From positions 181,001 to 245,000 of the forward strand of contig JAXRKP010000110.1 in the NCBI GenBank assembly GCA_037039925.1: a stretch of DNA of 64,000 nucleotides, given 5' to 3'. A program made the position numbers and the translations under genes. Below, piece by piece: positions 18,861-31,154 of the stretch. The stretch is from Doris montereyensis (lineage: Eukaryota; Mollusca; Gastropoda; Nudibranchia; Dorididae). The notes under the pieces are model-generated. The model saw only the letters and a list, made by a program, of their open reading frames with translations. It was not told where the DNA came from and did not search any database. The stretch's first letter is position 1. Each line of letters begins with the position of its first letter.

Positions 18861-18872
18861 ATTTTTATTATT
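18802..18872. repeat. (ATT)n microsatellite
   Basis: About 17 ATT units followed by degenerate units. It accounts for a poly-Leu ORF. Confidence 0.95.
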
Positions 18873-19317
18873 ACTTTTAAAATTTATTTTACTCAAACCA
18901 GTGTTTCTGTTCAAAGACACATTGTGTAAATAAAGCACTTTTGTGATCAATTTACTCTATCCACCAAAGCAAAATTGTGTCTTTACTTTGATTTATGCTT
19001 TTATTTTTGTATATTATTAAACCGAATATATTTAAAACCGTATGATATTAACTGTTTTATTACAGTGCAACATAATTGTTGATTTCTCTGATTCTCCAAA
19101 CAAATGGCACTTTTCAAACTTATTTCCGTGATTTTCTTTACATTTTTTTTGCGCTCAAACATCAAGCATTTTCCCGTATCTCCAAACTACATATATATGT
19201 ATTTGTCTGCTGCTCAAACAACACAAAGCAAATACTTTGCTGTCTCAGTGATCTAAAAATCCCACCAACTGGCGATTAAAATAGCCAATGCTGTGCTGTG
19301 TACCTGATAGGCAGATA

Positions 19318-19650
19318 GAGGGAAACTTGGTAGTACAGAGGCAAGGTGTCGGCCTCTCAACCAAAAGGTAGTAGGTTCGAGTCCCGCCAATGGTTGGAAA
19401 ACTCTCAAGATTTTTCTAGCAAAACCTACCCCCTGCTCCCGGTAGGTGGATCGACACCTAGTCTCATCGGAGACGGATGATAAAAAGAGGTCCTGTGTGT
19501 AGATTACAACACTGTGCACTTTAAAAATCCGGTGGCTGTTTACAGGGAAGTGTGAGGAAAAAGAAAAAAAAATCTTACCAAAACCCTGTGATCACCTTAG
19601 TTGTGGATGTGGGTAAATCACATCAAATCAAATCAAATCAAATCAAATCA
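19318..19650 (+). mobile_element. SINE family B, full-length copy
   Basis: The tRNA-like head has TTGGTAGTACAGAGG (A box) and GGTTCGAGTCCC (a perfect-looking B box). The body includes GTGCACTTTAAAAATC and GGCTGTTTACAGGG. The tail runs GTGGATGTGGGTAAATC and then several ATCAA units. This is the best reference copy of the family in the window. Confidence 0.85.
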
Positions 19651-19730
19651 AGCGAGGCAGGTCAATATACATCTGTATTGTAGTAGTACACATGTAGTTG
19701 TACTCTTACTGACCCACGTTGTGCTGCATT

Positions 19731-20875
19731 CTCATCTCATCTCATCTATTCCCATCCCACCTCATCTCAACTTTTCCCACCTCATCTCATCTATTCCCAT
19801 CCCACCTCATCTATTCCCATCCCACCTCATCTCATCTTTTCCCATCCCACCTCATCTCATCTATTCCCATTTTCCCATCCCACCTCATCTCATCTATTCC
19901 CATCCCACCTCATCTCATCTATTCCCATCCCACCTCATCATCTCATTTTCCCATCCCACCTCATCTATTCCCATCCCACCCACCTCATCTCATCTTTTCC
20001 CATCCCACCTCATCTCATCTATTCCCATCCCATCTCATCATCTCATATTTTCCCACCTCATCTCATCTATGCCCACCTCATCTCATCCCACCTCACCTCA
20101 TCTCACCTATGCCCATCTATTCCCACCTCATCTCATCTTTTCCCATCCCACCTCATCTCATCTTTTCCCATCCCACCTCATCTCATCTTTTTCCCATCCC
20201 ACCTCATCTTTTCCCCATCCCACCTCATCTATTCCCATCCCACCTCATCTCATCTATCCCACCTCCCATCCCACCTCATCTCATCTATTCCCATCCCACC
20301 TCATCTCATCCCACCTTATCTGCTCATCTATTCCCACCTCATCTCATCTATTCCCATCTCATCTATTCATCTCATCTTTTCCCATCCCACCTCATCTCAT
20401 CTTTTCCCATCCCATCTCATCTTTTCCCATCCCACCTCATCTATTCCCATCCCACCTCATCTCATCTATTCCCATCCCACCTCATCTCATCCCACCTCAT
20501 CTTATCTGCTCATCTATTCCCACCTCATCTCATCTATTCCCATCTCATCTTATCCCACCTCACTCTCATCTCACCTCTTCTCATTTCATACCACCTCACC
20601 TCATATCTTCTCATTTCATACCACCTCACCTCATCTCTCATCCTACCTCACATCATCTCATCTCATCCCACATCACCTCACCCCACCTCACCTCATCCCA
20701 CCTAACCTCATCTCACCTCTTCTCATTTCATACGACCTCACCTCATCTCTTCTTCTCATTTCATACCACCTCACCTCACCTCATCGCATTCCACCTCACC
20801 TCATCTCATCTCACCTCACCTCATCTCACCACATCCCACCTTATCTCATCTCATCCCGCCTTATCTCATCTCATT
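19731..20875. repeat. 25-bp minisatellite, nearly G-free
   Basis: Units of the type CATCTCATCTATTCCCATCCCACCT repeat for about 1.1 kb, decaying to CACCTCATCT-type units after about 20550. The plus strand has only a handful of guanines, so TGA and TAG are almost excluded and ORFs of 462 and 328 residues arise in two frames. No gene is implied. Confidence 0.95.
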
Positions 20876-21186
20876 AATTTGTTTACATCTTGCATTGCAT
20901 TACCTATCTATTTACAATATATGCTGTTTAAGTTGTTTGTTCTGTCCTTACTGGTGGAGTTATCACTTATTGTCGTCTTTCAGCTTTGACTTTACTCCAC
21001 TGTGGCTCCTTTGTATTAATACATTACTGTTAGTTTTTGTCTTGAGTTCTTGTAATCATTTGTGATTTTAGATCTCTATATTTCTCATCTGAGAATGGCT
21101 GACTGAGAAAAAAACCCAAAACATCCTCAGCCTCCAAACCAAGAAAAATCTCACAAGATCATTAAGTACCCTGTAGTGTAGTGTGT

Positions 21187-21593
21187 GTGGCGTTGGTGGC
21201 CAAGCGGTCAGGCTGCCGGGCAGGGCATCATGAGGTCTTGAGTTCAAATCCTAGCAAAGCCAGGTCCGACGTGTTCGTTGGGAAAGACGCAACATGCAAT
21301 TTCCCCACTCAACCCAGGTGCAAAGGAGTACAAGTACCCCGGTTTCTATAACATGAAGCGGAACAGGTGACAATAATCACCTCCTGGCCAGGACGCTAGT
21401 CTGACGCAGCTATTTACTCCCAAGCTAGAGCGTATACCCATTTTGCACCTAGATCGAGCGAGTGGGGAACTAACTTGTTAAGTGTCTCTCCTAAAGGAAC
21501 ACAACGTTGGGCCTGGCTTTGCCAGCATTCGAAACCGGGACCTCATGACATCCAATCCGGCAACCTAACCAATCGGCCACCAACGCCACTCCC
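21187..21593. mobile_element. SINE family A, palindromic copy with tRNA-like ends in both orientations
   Basis: The left end reads GGCGTTGGTGGCCAAGCGGT with GAGTTCAAATCC as B box. The complement of the right end reads GGCGTTGGTGGCCGATTGGTT with GGTTTCGAATGC. Similarity continues inwards for roughly 120 bases on each side around a family A centre (CGGTTTCTATAACATGAAGC and ATAATCACCTCCTGGCC). Confidence 0.8.
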
Positions 21594-21677
21594 TACATAG
21601 TGGGAATTTTTATTTCTTTATGAATCAAACTCTCATTTCTTCTTGATCCTGCCCATCTGGACTTCTTTCCCATTTTT

Positions 21678-22170
21678 GTCTGTCACCTGTGTGAGTACTC
21701 CAGTACACTTTACATTTTTTTCTGCCAGTTTTGTGAGTGCTCCAGTACACGTTATTACATTCATTTTCTGTCAGCTTTGTGAGTGCTCCAGTACACGTTA
21801 TTACATTCATTTTCTGTCAGCTTTGTGAGTGCTCCAGTACACGTTATTACATTCATTTTCTGTCAGCTTTGTGAGTGCTCCAGTACACGTTATTACATTC
21901 ATTTTCTGTCAGCTTTGTGAGTGCTCCAGTACACGTTATTACATTCATTTTCTGTCAGCTTTGTGAGTGCTCCAGTACACGTTATTACATTCATTTTCTG
22001 TCAGCTTTGTGAGTGCTCCAGTACACGTTATTACATTTTTTTCTGTCAGCTGTGTGAGTGCTCCAGTACACATTATTACATTTTTTTTCTGTCAGCTGTG
22101 TGAGTGCTCAAGCACACATGCTATAAACTTTTTTTTCTGCCAGCTGTGTGAGTGCTCCAGTAGGCTATAC
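21678..22170. repeat. 46-bp tandem array
   Basis: About ten units built on TGTGAGTGCTCCAGTACAC with TTATTACATT. The central copies are nearly identical and the last three are diverged. Short ORFs across it are repeat artefacts. Confidence 0.95.
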
Positions 22171-22987
22171 ACTTTTTGAAATGGAAAGGAAGTCAAGCCT
22201 GGGGCTATGTTTGACACTTTTTGTTGACATGGAAAGGAAGTCAAGCCTGAGGCTATGTTTGACACTTTGCTGTTGACATGGAAAGGAAGTTAAGCCTGAG
22301 GCTATGTTTGACACTTTGCTGTTGAAACGGAAAGGAAGTCAAGCCTGACGCTATGTTTGACACTTTGCTGTTGACATGGAAAGGAAGTCAAGCCTGAGGC
22401 TATGTTTGAGTCTGTTGACATGGAAAGGAAGTCAAGCCTGAGGCTATGTTTGACACTTTGCTGTTGACATGGAAAGGAAGTCAAGCCTGAAGCTATGTTT
22501 GACACTTTGCTGTTGAAATGGAAAGGAAGTCAAGCCTGAAGCTATGTTTGACACTTTGCTGTTGAAATGGAAAGGAAGTCAAGCCTGAGGCTATGTTTGA
22601 CACTTTGCTGTTGAAATGGAAAAGGAAGTCAAGCCTGAGGCTATGTTTGACACTTTGCTGTTGAAATGGAAAGGAAGTCAAGCCTGAGGCTATGTTTGAC
22701 ACTTTGCTGTTGAAATGGAAAGGAAGTCAAGCCTGAAGCTATGTTTGACACTTTGCTGTTGAAACGGAAAGGAAGTCAAGCCTGAGGCTATGTTTGACAC
22801 TTTACTGTTGACATGGAAAGGAAGTCAAGCCTGAGGCTATGTTTGACACTTTGCTGTTGAAATGGAAAGGAAGTCAAGCCTGAGGCTATGTTTGACACTT
22901 TGCTGTTGACATGGAAAGGAAGTCAAGCCTGAGGCTATGTTTGACACTTTGCTGTTGACATGGAAAGGAAGTCAAGCCTGAGGCTAG
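22171..22987. repeat. 49-bp tandem array
   Basis: About 17 units built on GGAAAGGAAGTCAAGCCTGA and GCTATGTTTGACACTTT, directly adjoining the 46-bp array. Two unit types alternate irregularly (GTTGACATGG and GTTGAAATGG). Confidence 0.95.
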
Positions 22988-23612
22988 GTTTTTGCAAGTA
23001 AAGACATGAAAAGAAAAAGGCTAATAAGACAAAAAATGTTTTAGTTTTAATTCTCTGTATTTTATATATTTTGTAAAAAAAAAGTCACACAAAAGAATTA
23101 AGAGCTTTAGTCTGAATAATTATAAGAGTATCCAAAATGATAACAACATTTGTTGTCTCAGCGTGCATATTTATTATACATATTATTAAAAAGTCGAATT
23201 AAAAATGCTGTTGCTATTATTAGTATTACAAATTGAATACAATAAATATAAATATACATGAAAAATGTATTTCATCAAACGCTGTTTATACACACACATA
23301 CATTCACTAAACACTGATGAAATCGAAGAAATGAAACTTATATTTCGATCTCCTTTGTATTGTAATTGAAGGGGTCAAATCCCGCCTTAAAACTCTTAAC
23401 TTCGTAAATCAAGGAGTGGATTTACTTTTTTTAGATCTTTCAAAAGCTCAACTCATTTCGTGCACAACAGATTATGCTTTTCTTTTTACTACATTCTAAA
23501 GACTAAAAAAGTTATTAAATTAAATTGTAATAAAAAAGTAAAACAGTGTTTGCAGCCCTATTCTGTCATATAGACTTACATGTTTAGACAGCTTCACTGA
23601 AATTATACAATT
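22988..23612. other. AT-rich intergenic DNA
   Basis: No gene or repeat family was recognised. It could include the 3'UTR end of TMEM199, but no convincing minus-strand polyadenylation site was assigned. Confidence 0.45.
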
Positions 23613-23613
23613 A

Positions 23614-24454
23614 CAGTAGTGACCGCCTAAATGCCTGGTGCTTGGGAAGCAGAGAAAACGGGCATTTAGATGAAATAGGCACTTAGGCGAAAGTAGATCA
23701 GGGGGACAAGTTTGGGGGTTGGGGGTGGGGGTGATCACCAAGTATGGTGCAGAAATTCAACTTTTACGAAGAGTGTATTGCGAGAAATAGGGACACATGG
23801 AAACCATTTAGCTCTTTAGCACTGAGGTGGTGAAAGAGCGGACCGGTTAACCATCGATCGCCACGAAGACACAATGGATACAACCAATGCCAGGCGAGGG
23901 AGCAATAAAACTGTTCACACCTTGTCCCTCGATCGCGATGAGTGCCCGGTCTACTAAAAAAAAACGCCAGGTGATTGCATGCAACTTACGACATCAAGAA
24001 AGAGCCGTGGGCGGAGTCCGAAAGACTTAGATTCTAATTGCCCAGTGACAAACCAGTGATCCAACGGAACAAAGGCTGTGTTGTACAGTGGACAGAGTTA
24101 TGATGAGAAGACTGGTCATCTTTTATTACATTACAATCGATAGGCAATGAAGGGTGGTTACAATGCATGGCACACTGTTGATGGGCATATAAGCCCTATC
24201 AGCGAGGGGATTACATGTATGAAGAAATTATTTGTTTTAAGTTTAAGCAATAACAGACGCATTTTATGATAATTTGGAGAAAATGGTACCTGCAGTTGCC
24301 GTTGGGACCGGGCATTTCAGGGAAAATCTTAGTTTTGAAAGAGGCATTTAGAGGGGCGATTTATATCGAAAAAAAAATTGGTTTCACTGAGATTGCGGGC
24401 ATTTTAAGTGAAACGGGCATTATGCCGGCAAGCCGTTAGACGGTCACTACTGTG
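23614..24454. mobile_element. Non-autonomous pogo/Tigger-like element, copy 1
   Basis: It begins TA-CAGTAGTGACCGCCTAAA and ends with the inverse (GACGGTCACTACTG) close to a second TA. Internally it is an inverted copy of 50026-50830: both carry GAAAGAGCCGTGGG or its complement. No transposase is present. Confidence 0.85.
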
Positions 24455-24691
24455 TAATACTAGTAAACACAATCATTTTTTCATCAATTACTCAATCAGA
24501 CTTTTGCTTGTGTCATCAAATATGCTCTACATAAATAAGTTAAAAACAAACCTGCATTACACTTTGCCACATATAAATACATTGCAATATAATTACATGT
24601 AATATTCTTTACATCAAACACTGATATAACGCCAGACAAAACTTTCCAACCGTTCAAATGGCACAACATGAAAATTGCAACATGTTTTTAT

Positions 24692-24857
24692 GACAAGATG
24701 TAAAAACATTCAAACACTTGCTTATATGTGACATGCAATTCGGTGACAAGATGTAAAAACATTCAAACACTTGCTTATATGTGACATGCAATTTGGTGAC
24801 AAGATGTAAAAACACTCAAACACTTGCTTATATATGACATTCAATTCAGTGACAAGA
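24692..24857. repeat. 53-bp tandem repeat, three copies
   Basis: Three successive copies start GACAAGATGTAAAAACA and run through CTTGCTTATATGTGACATGC. They lie just downstream of the TMEM199 stop codon, probably in its 3'UTR. Confidence 0.9.
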
Positions 24858-24956
24858 TTTGCTTGATGAAGGGATGATACATGAACATGTATCGTGGAAT
24901 GGCTGACTTAAGTTGGAAGATATCACACTCAATGGATAATATTACATCTTGCATCA

Positions 24957-25037
24957 TCATATAGGTGAATACTTTAGCATGAAATAAAGATCCACAAAGA
25001 AAATCACAGTTCCCACAATGAGGCCAGCCATCATTTG
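24957..25037 (-). CDS. TMEM199: TMEM199 exon 6 (second membrane segment and stop)
   Basis: It reads QMMAGLIVGTVIFFVDLYF, then MLKYSPI and TGA, immediately followed by another TGA. It is in phase with exon 5 and matches the second transmembrane helix of the family. Confidence 0.9.
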   Translation of the reverse strand, partial: QMMAGLIVGTVIFFVDLYFMLKYSPI

Positions 25038-28000
25038 CTAAATGAGGAAGAAAACAAGAAATGGCAGTAATGCATTATATTATTTAAAAAAAGTTTTTTT
25101 TGTTTAAATCAAATGTAAACCTAATATTAATATAATGTCAATTTAATACATAAGTCCGTAACATTTTGGTTGCTAACTTCACATATATCGCAAACTTCTG
25201 GTGGGGCTCGGGTTACGATGTGCAACATATATGTTGAAACTATAATACAACCTAAAAAACATGGGATTTCTTTAGTTATATGAAGCGGAATATATATATA
25301 TATATATGAAAGGCCTAATAGGAAGAAAACGGGACAGAACAGAGAAATTTTCATGTGGCTCACTCTTCTTCAGCAATACAGAAAAACATAGAAACAATAA
25401 CTAGGAGACAATGTTGAATGGTACTTAGAGGTGGCGAATGGTGCAATGACCCATCATGCAATTTCCATTAACAGAGCACGCCTTTTTTCGCCCATTTTTT
25501 CCCCAAACCTTTAGCAATGGGGATTCCATAGGCCCAATTTCTTCCCAAGCCCTTAGCAATGGGGATCCCGTAGGTCCAATTTCTTCCCAAACGCTTAGCA
25601 ATCGGGATTCCATAGGCCCAATTTCTCCCCTAACCCTTAGCAATGGGGATCCTGTAGGCCCAATTTCTTCCTAAACACTTAGCAATGGGGATTCCATAGG
25701 CCCAATTTCTTCCCAAACCCTAAGCAATGGGGATCCCATAGGCCCAGTTTCTTCTCAAACACTTAACAATGGGAATCCCATAGGCCCAATTTCTTCCCAA
25801 ACCCTTAGCAATGGGGATCCCATAGGCCCAATTTCTTCCCAAACCCTTAGCAATGGGGATTCCATGGGCCCAATTTCTTCCCAAACCCTAAGCAACGGGG
25901 ATTCCATAGGCCCAATTTCTTCTCAAACCCTTAGCAATGGGGATTCCATGGGCCCAATTTCTTCCCAAGCCCTTAGCAATGGGGATTCCATGGGCCCAAT
26001 TTCTTCCCAAACCCTTAGCAATGGAGATCCCATAGGCCCAATGTCTTCTCAAACACTTAGGAATGGAGATTCCATAGGCCCAATTTCTTTCCAAAACCTT
26101 AGCAATGGGGATCCCATAGGCCCAATTTCTTAGCAATGGGAATTCCATATGGTCTTTTAGTTGTAGAGCTTAGCAGCCTAGGTTTTTAAATGCCAGATGA
26201 AGATTCTATATATGAGATAGACAACATGTCATTTCCAGAGTATTTTGATCAATACTCCTTGCTCAGTTTGAATATGATATATTTGCAGCAGGTTTCATTT
26301 GCTTAAGAATGAGCTTACAGGAGGTGGTTTAGATTATTTTTTCTGAAGAAAAAAAAAGCTACTATAGATCTACTCATTATGAAAAGCTTTGTAGTGAATA
26401 AAAACAGACAACAGTTTAGACTTAGTGGTACTGGATTGACCCTTCGTTTCTCGTCTTACCATTGGAAAATTAGATCCAAAAGTGTATTCGACCAATTTGT
26501 ATCCAAAAGCAAATCCTGACACCACTGTCAGTAGAAAGTTAAGCACTCCTGTGAGTTGTCTGTTCATACCTCTCACTGGTAGTGGTGGGGAGAAAGGAGA
26601 AAAAACCCAAAGAAGATATTAGTAATATTACTGTTCTTATGAAAACATGTAGGCCTACAATTTTATAGGAGTCTATTTGAAAAAGAATATTTTTTTCAAT
26701 TTGAAGCAATAAAACCGACATCTTAAAATTTCATGAAATAGGATTATAATTAAAGTGATAGTGATAGGCAACAGTATTGATTTTGGTCTTACATGCCACC
26801 CAAGCACCACGAGGATAAGTAAGTAAAAGTATTGATTAATGCATATAATTTTGTAAAAAGAAAAAAAATTGGTGTATCTGTGTTTCCATCAGACCAATAG
26901 TGATTTAATACATAAATCTCACCATACAACAATCTGAATCAGGTCGTAAAACATGAGAAATAAAAATGATAATTTTTAAAACCAAAAAAAAAAAAAAGAA
27001 GTTGCAGAAATTTATTTTAAGGTTTAGTCAAATTCGAACAGAAAACTCTCCGAAACAGTAAGCCTTAGGGTGATTTTCATATATGTGTCAAACTTTGGAC
27101 AGTTGACACAACTTGAGTGCCCCTTCTCACCTCTTGTGCCAAGATTATATCACAATGACACTGGACATTCAACCAATAAATAAAAATATGGCACACATCA
27201 AATTGAAAATGATGGAAAAGACCTGGAAGGGACAATGCACAGACACAAAAGTAAGAATTTTAAGAAGCATTGTCTTCCCAATAGCAACATATGGATGCAA
27301 AACATGGAGACTGAACAGAGAGGACAGTAGAAGAATAACAGTCTGTGAGATGAGATGTTACCGAAAAGTATTGAGGACATCCTGGATCGAAAAAGTAAAG
27401 ATTAAAAAAGTCCTTGAAAGAAAAATGGTTCCATAAAGAAGTGGAAACTCAAATATTTTGGGCACATAAAGAAACATGAAACAACAGAAAAACGAATATT
27501 AGAAGCACAAAATAGAGAGCAAGAGAGGAGACCAACACGCAGACAGGAACAAGATATAACGAACTGGCTGGACATGACAGTAATCGAGGCTGGAAGGTTG
27601 GCTGAAAACTTTTGTGTGAAAATTCAGGAAGCGACATCTTGCTAGTATAAGCCATGAATGATGATGATAATTTTTTACAACTTATAAAAAAGCTTACTAC
27701 ATGCACAAATATATTTATGATGATATGCATACACTAGTATAAACTTTTATGCGAAAGTTCCTGTAGATCTATATCCCAACAACAGAATTCATCTCATATT
27801 GATTATTGGCAACCAATTTTGTAATTGACAGCTGGGACGGCCCCTAGTGTTTAGAAGCAGCCAAGGCTTAAAGCTTACGGATGATGATGATGCTCTTGCC
27901 TGGGGCTACAATTTTTTATTTGATTTGATTTACCCATATCCACAACTTAGGTGATCTCAGGGATTTTGGTAAGATTTTTAATTTTGCCCAGACTGCTCAG

Positions 28001-31000
28001 TAAACAGCCAAATGATCTTTAACCTGCACAGTGTTGTGATCTGCACACAGGACCTCCTGTTTATTGTCTGTCTCCAATGGGATTAGGTGTTGATCCACCT
28101 ACCTGGACCAAGGGGGTACATTTTGCTTGAAAAAAAACTCGAGAAAATTTTTCAATCGGTGGTGGGGCTTGAACCCGCTATCTTTTGGTTGAGAGGCCAA
28201 TACCTTGCCTCTGGACCACCAAGTTACCCCACTCCCTGTCCAAGGCTATGTATACCCGATATCCACCCGATGAATCCCAATCCCACCACATGCACACATA
28301 CACATACAGCTGTTTTAAAATTAAATGCATTATGGTCGAAATTTCGTATGGCACTTGGAAGAAAAGATCTAAAATATCTCTCAGTGCAGGATGTTAAATG
28401 TATAAGTTGACCGCTTCTGCTACTTATTTTGGGTATGAGGGAAAGAGGGTGGGTGTCGTCTTTAAGTATACTCCTGAGTTTGATCTTGTATTGATGCTCG
28501 CATAAATCTTTAAAGTTCTCCGGCTCTACATTATTTACGTTTCCTACGTGTTTCAGATTCCTATTAAATTTTTCTTTTCTCTATCCTTTGTATTCCCTCC
28601 CCATGCTGTTATACTAAAAATAATAATACTCTTTATGCAAGCTTGACAGAAAAGTCTTAGTACTGCATCAGGTTCCAGTTCATAAGCACAAATCAAAGCA
28701 CATAGTTTGTGTGCTAGCAATGGGATCTTGTTTCTTTTGATTCACATCCGCACCCAAATTAAATTGTTCACATGTAGAAAAAACTGACTCTTTCATAATG
28801 TACTTACCATCTTCCTGAATGTGAATGTCTTTCCTCCCTGAAAGAAAAGGAAAAAACGTAGATTGATGTAGGCCCCTATTGTTAATTCAAAAATATAATA
28901 CCTAATTTTTTTTAACAACTTTTTGCCAAATATAATATCTATATATTAAAAAAACTCTTTTTCCCCAAATATAATATCTACATATTTTATACAACCTTTT
29001 TCCTGCATAAAAATTACAGCCATTCACTTCTCATACACCACTGAATTTTTTTATGCAAACAGATGATGATGACACTAACACATCAACTAAGTCTCTCTGG
29101 CTGCTGTATAATGGCAAACCGCTGGCTGCTGGAGATGTATGTAATACAGTTGAACATAGGTGGTAAATGTTTGGGCGAGGACCGATTTAAGCCATGTTAA
29201 TTTTATGAAAATTTAGGGAAAGAATCACCAGTCATATTGTCGCATGATCTAGGTCACAAATCAAATTTTTAATGTGTTAAAATTGGTATATTGTTATCAT
29301 AAATAAACTTGAACAAAAATTGTTTGCAAAGCTGGAGATGAAAAAGGAAGTAACTGAAACTGAAAAATAAGGGTGTAAGTGACATTGTAAGTTTTCAGTC
29401 GTGGTTCAATAGAAAAATAAAATAAATGAAGGCCTGAATTAGCAGTGAAGAGTATATATGCATTATGTATTGGACAATCATTCAAGCTCTCAAACTCAAT
29501 CTAAGTTATTTTCAAAATATGTGGAATAACTTCCAGATCCAGATACATGTCTAGTTTCAATTTTCTTTCATTTCAATCCCAATCCAAAGTCCCAATGCTA
29601 CACTCACTTCTCCATTATTGACGATTCGGAAGGCCTAATCTAAATCTAGACTCTGTCATCCCATTAAGGCTTGACTAAATCACTGAAAAATAAATCTTAT
29701 CATCGTCAAAGGGCTCCACACCTGAACTAGAATTTCAGAATTCAAGTTCCTTTGCGAATTCAGGAAGTCTTTCTTCTCCCATCTGAAGCCTTTTCAGCAA
29801 AAGATCTGGGTTTTATGCAGCAAACTTACAGTTTACAGTTGTAACAGTATTGTATCTTGCCTACAAAGATTTATAATTTTGTTGTTGCAAAATGCCTCAC
29901 TGCACACCATGCGGTTCTTTGTGTGTACAAACTGCAACTTATGCAGTCACAGTAGTCAGGGAGTTGAGGCACAGAAATCAAAATTATATTATATAGGAAT
30001 TCTAAGGTTGTGTATAAAACATATTAAAATGTAAACTTACTGTTTGTTCAACATTGCGTGTTATGCGCTTGTACTCCCGATTTTCCTCTAGTATTTTCAG
30101 TTGTTCAATTTTCGCAACATAGTCAGGATTCTGCAATGATTTTAAAGCCATAATATCAAATAGTTTTAGATCATGAATCAATTAAGAGACACAAAATTTA
30201 ACCTCGAAACTATGTTTACTTCTTTAAAATCTGAATAAAGTTCTTTCTAAAAAAATATTGAATTCGCCCAATTTAAAAAGGTTTCTAACATATGAGAATT
30301 AGGAATGACAAAATAATATGTTTTTCAATAATATAGAATTCTTTTGAATTTCTTTCTAAATTTATCTTAAACAGTTACTTTCAGCAATGATATTTTTTAT
30401 TTGAATATTTAATTTAAACCAAATAAAGATCCCAAATATTAAAGGAACTGAAAAGTTTACTTACAGGTGGTGGACGGACAGGTGATTGGAACAACAAATC
30501 TGATCCATTGACAGCCTCATGCAAATAGACCTTCTCACCTGTGAAAACAAAATGCTTAATCTTGAGACTTCAATGTTGAAATTGTGTATGTACATACTAC
30601 ATTATATGTTAATAAGTGCATCTAGTTTCATGGTATTTAGAAAATTATTGACTAAACTATGTGCATTTTTCCAAACTCACGTCTTGAATCAAACATGGAT
30701 AATATGTTTAATCGGACAATAGTTCTATTCACAAGCTGTTTGCAGTCTTTATTACCATGATTGTATGGGTTTTATTTCAATTAACGCAATTTCTTCCCAA
30801 CATTATAAAAAAACGTGTTTCAGCTCATTTTTTTGTGAATTTCTCTGTTCTTCCAGCAAATAAGCCTCATACTGAATAATCCATGAGATTCACATCAGGA
30901 TATTGTGGAGACCACTCATGGTGTCTAATCACATTAGGAGTGTTGCCCGATAAAAACTTGTGCAGGAAAACTGGTGTGGGATGTTGCTTCATTTTACTGC

Positions 31001-31123
31001 AATATGAAAATATCCAGCAGGTAAACAGTAGTCTGTGGCCTATGTGCACACCTCACAAATGCATGATTCACTCAAGCACATGCTTCACCATAGCACACGC
31101 TTTTTCATTCTGATATATTTTTT

Positions 31124-31154
<31 letters not shown>

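Noticed and set aside
19601..20989. ORFs of 462 and 328 residues (repeated SHLIPSHLISS-type protein)
   Set aside because: They lie entirely on a nearly guanine-free minisatellite and are open in two frames at once; no homologue or splice context.
21678..22987. CRISPR-like array
   Set aside because: The repeats abut without unique spacers and the genome is eukaryotic.
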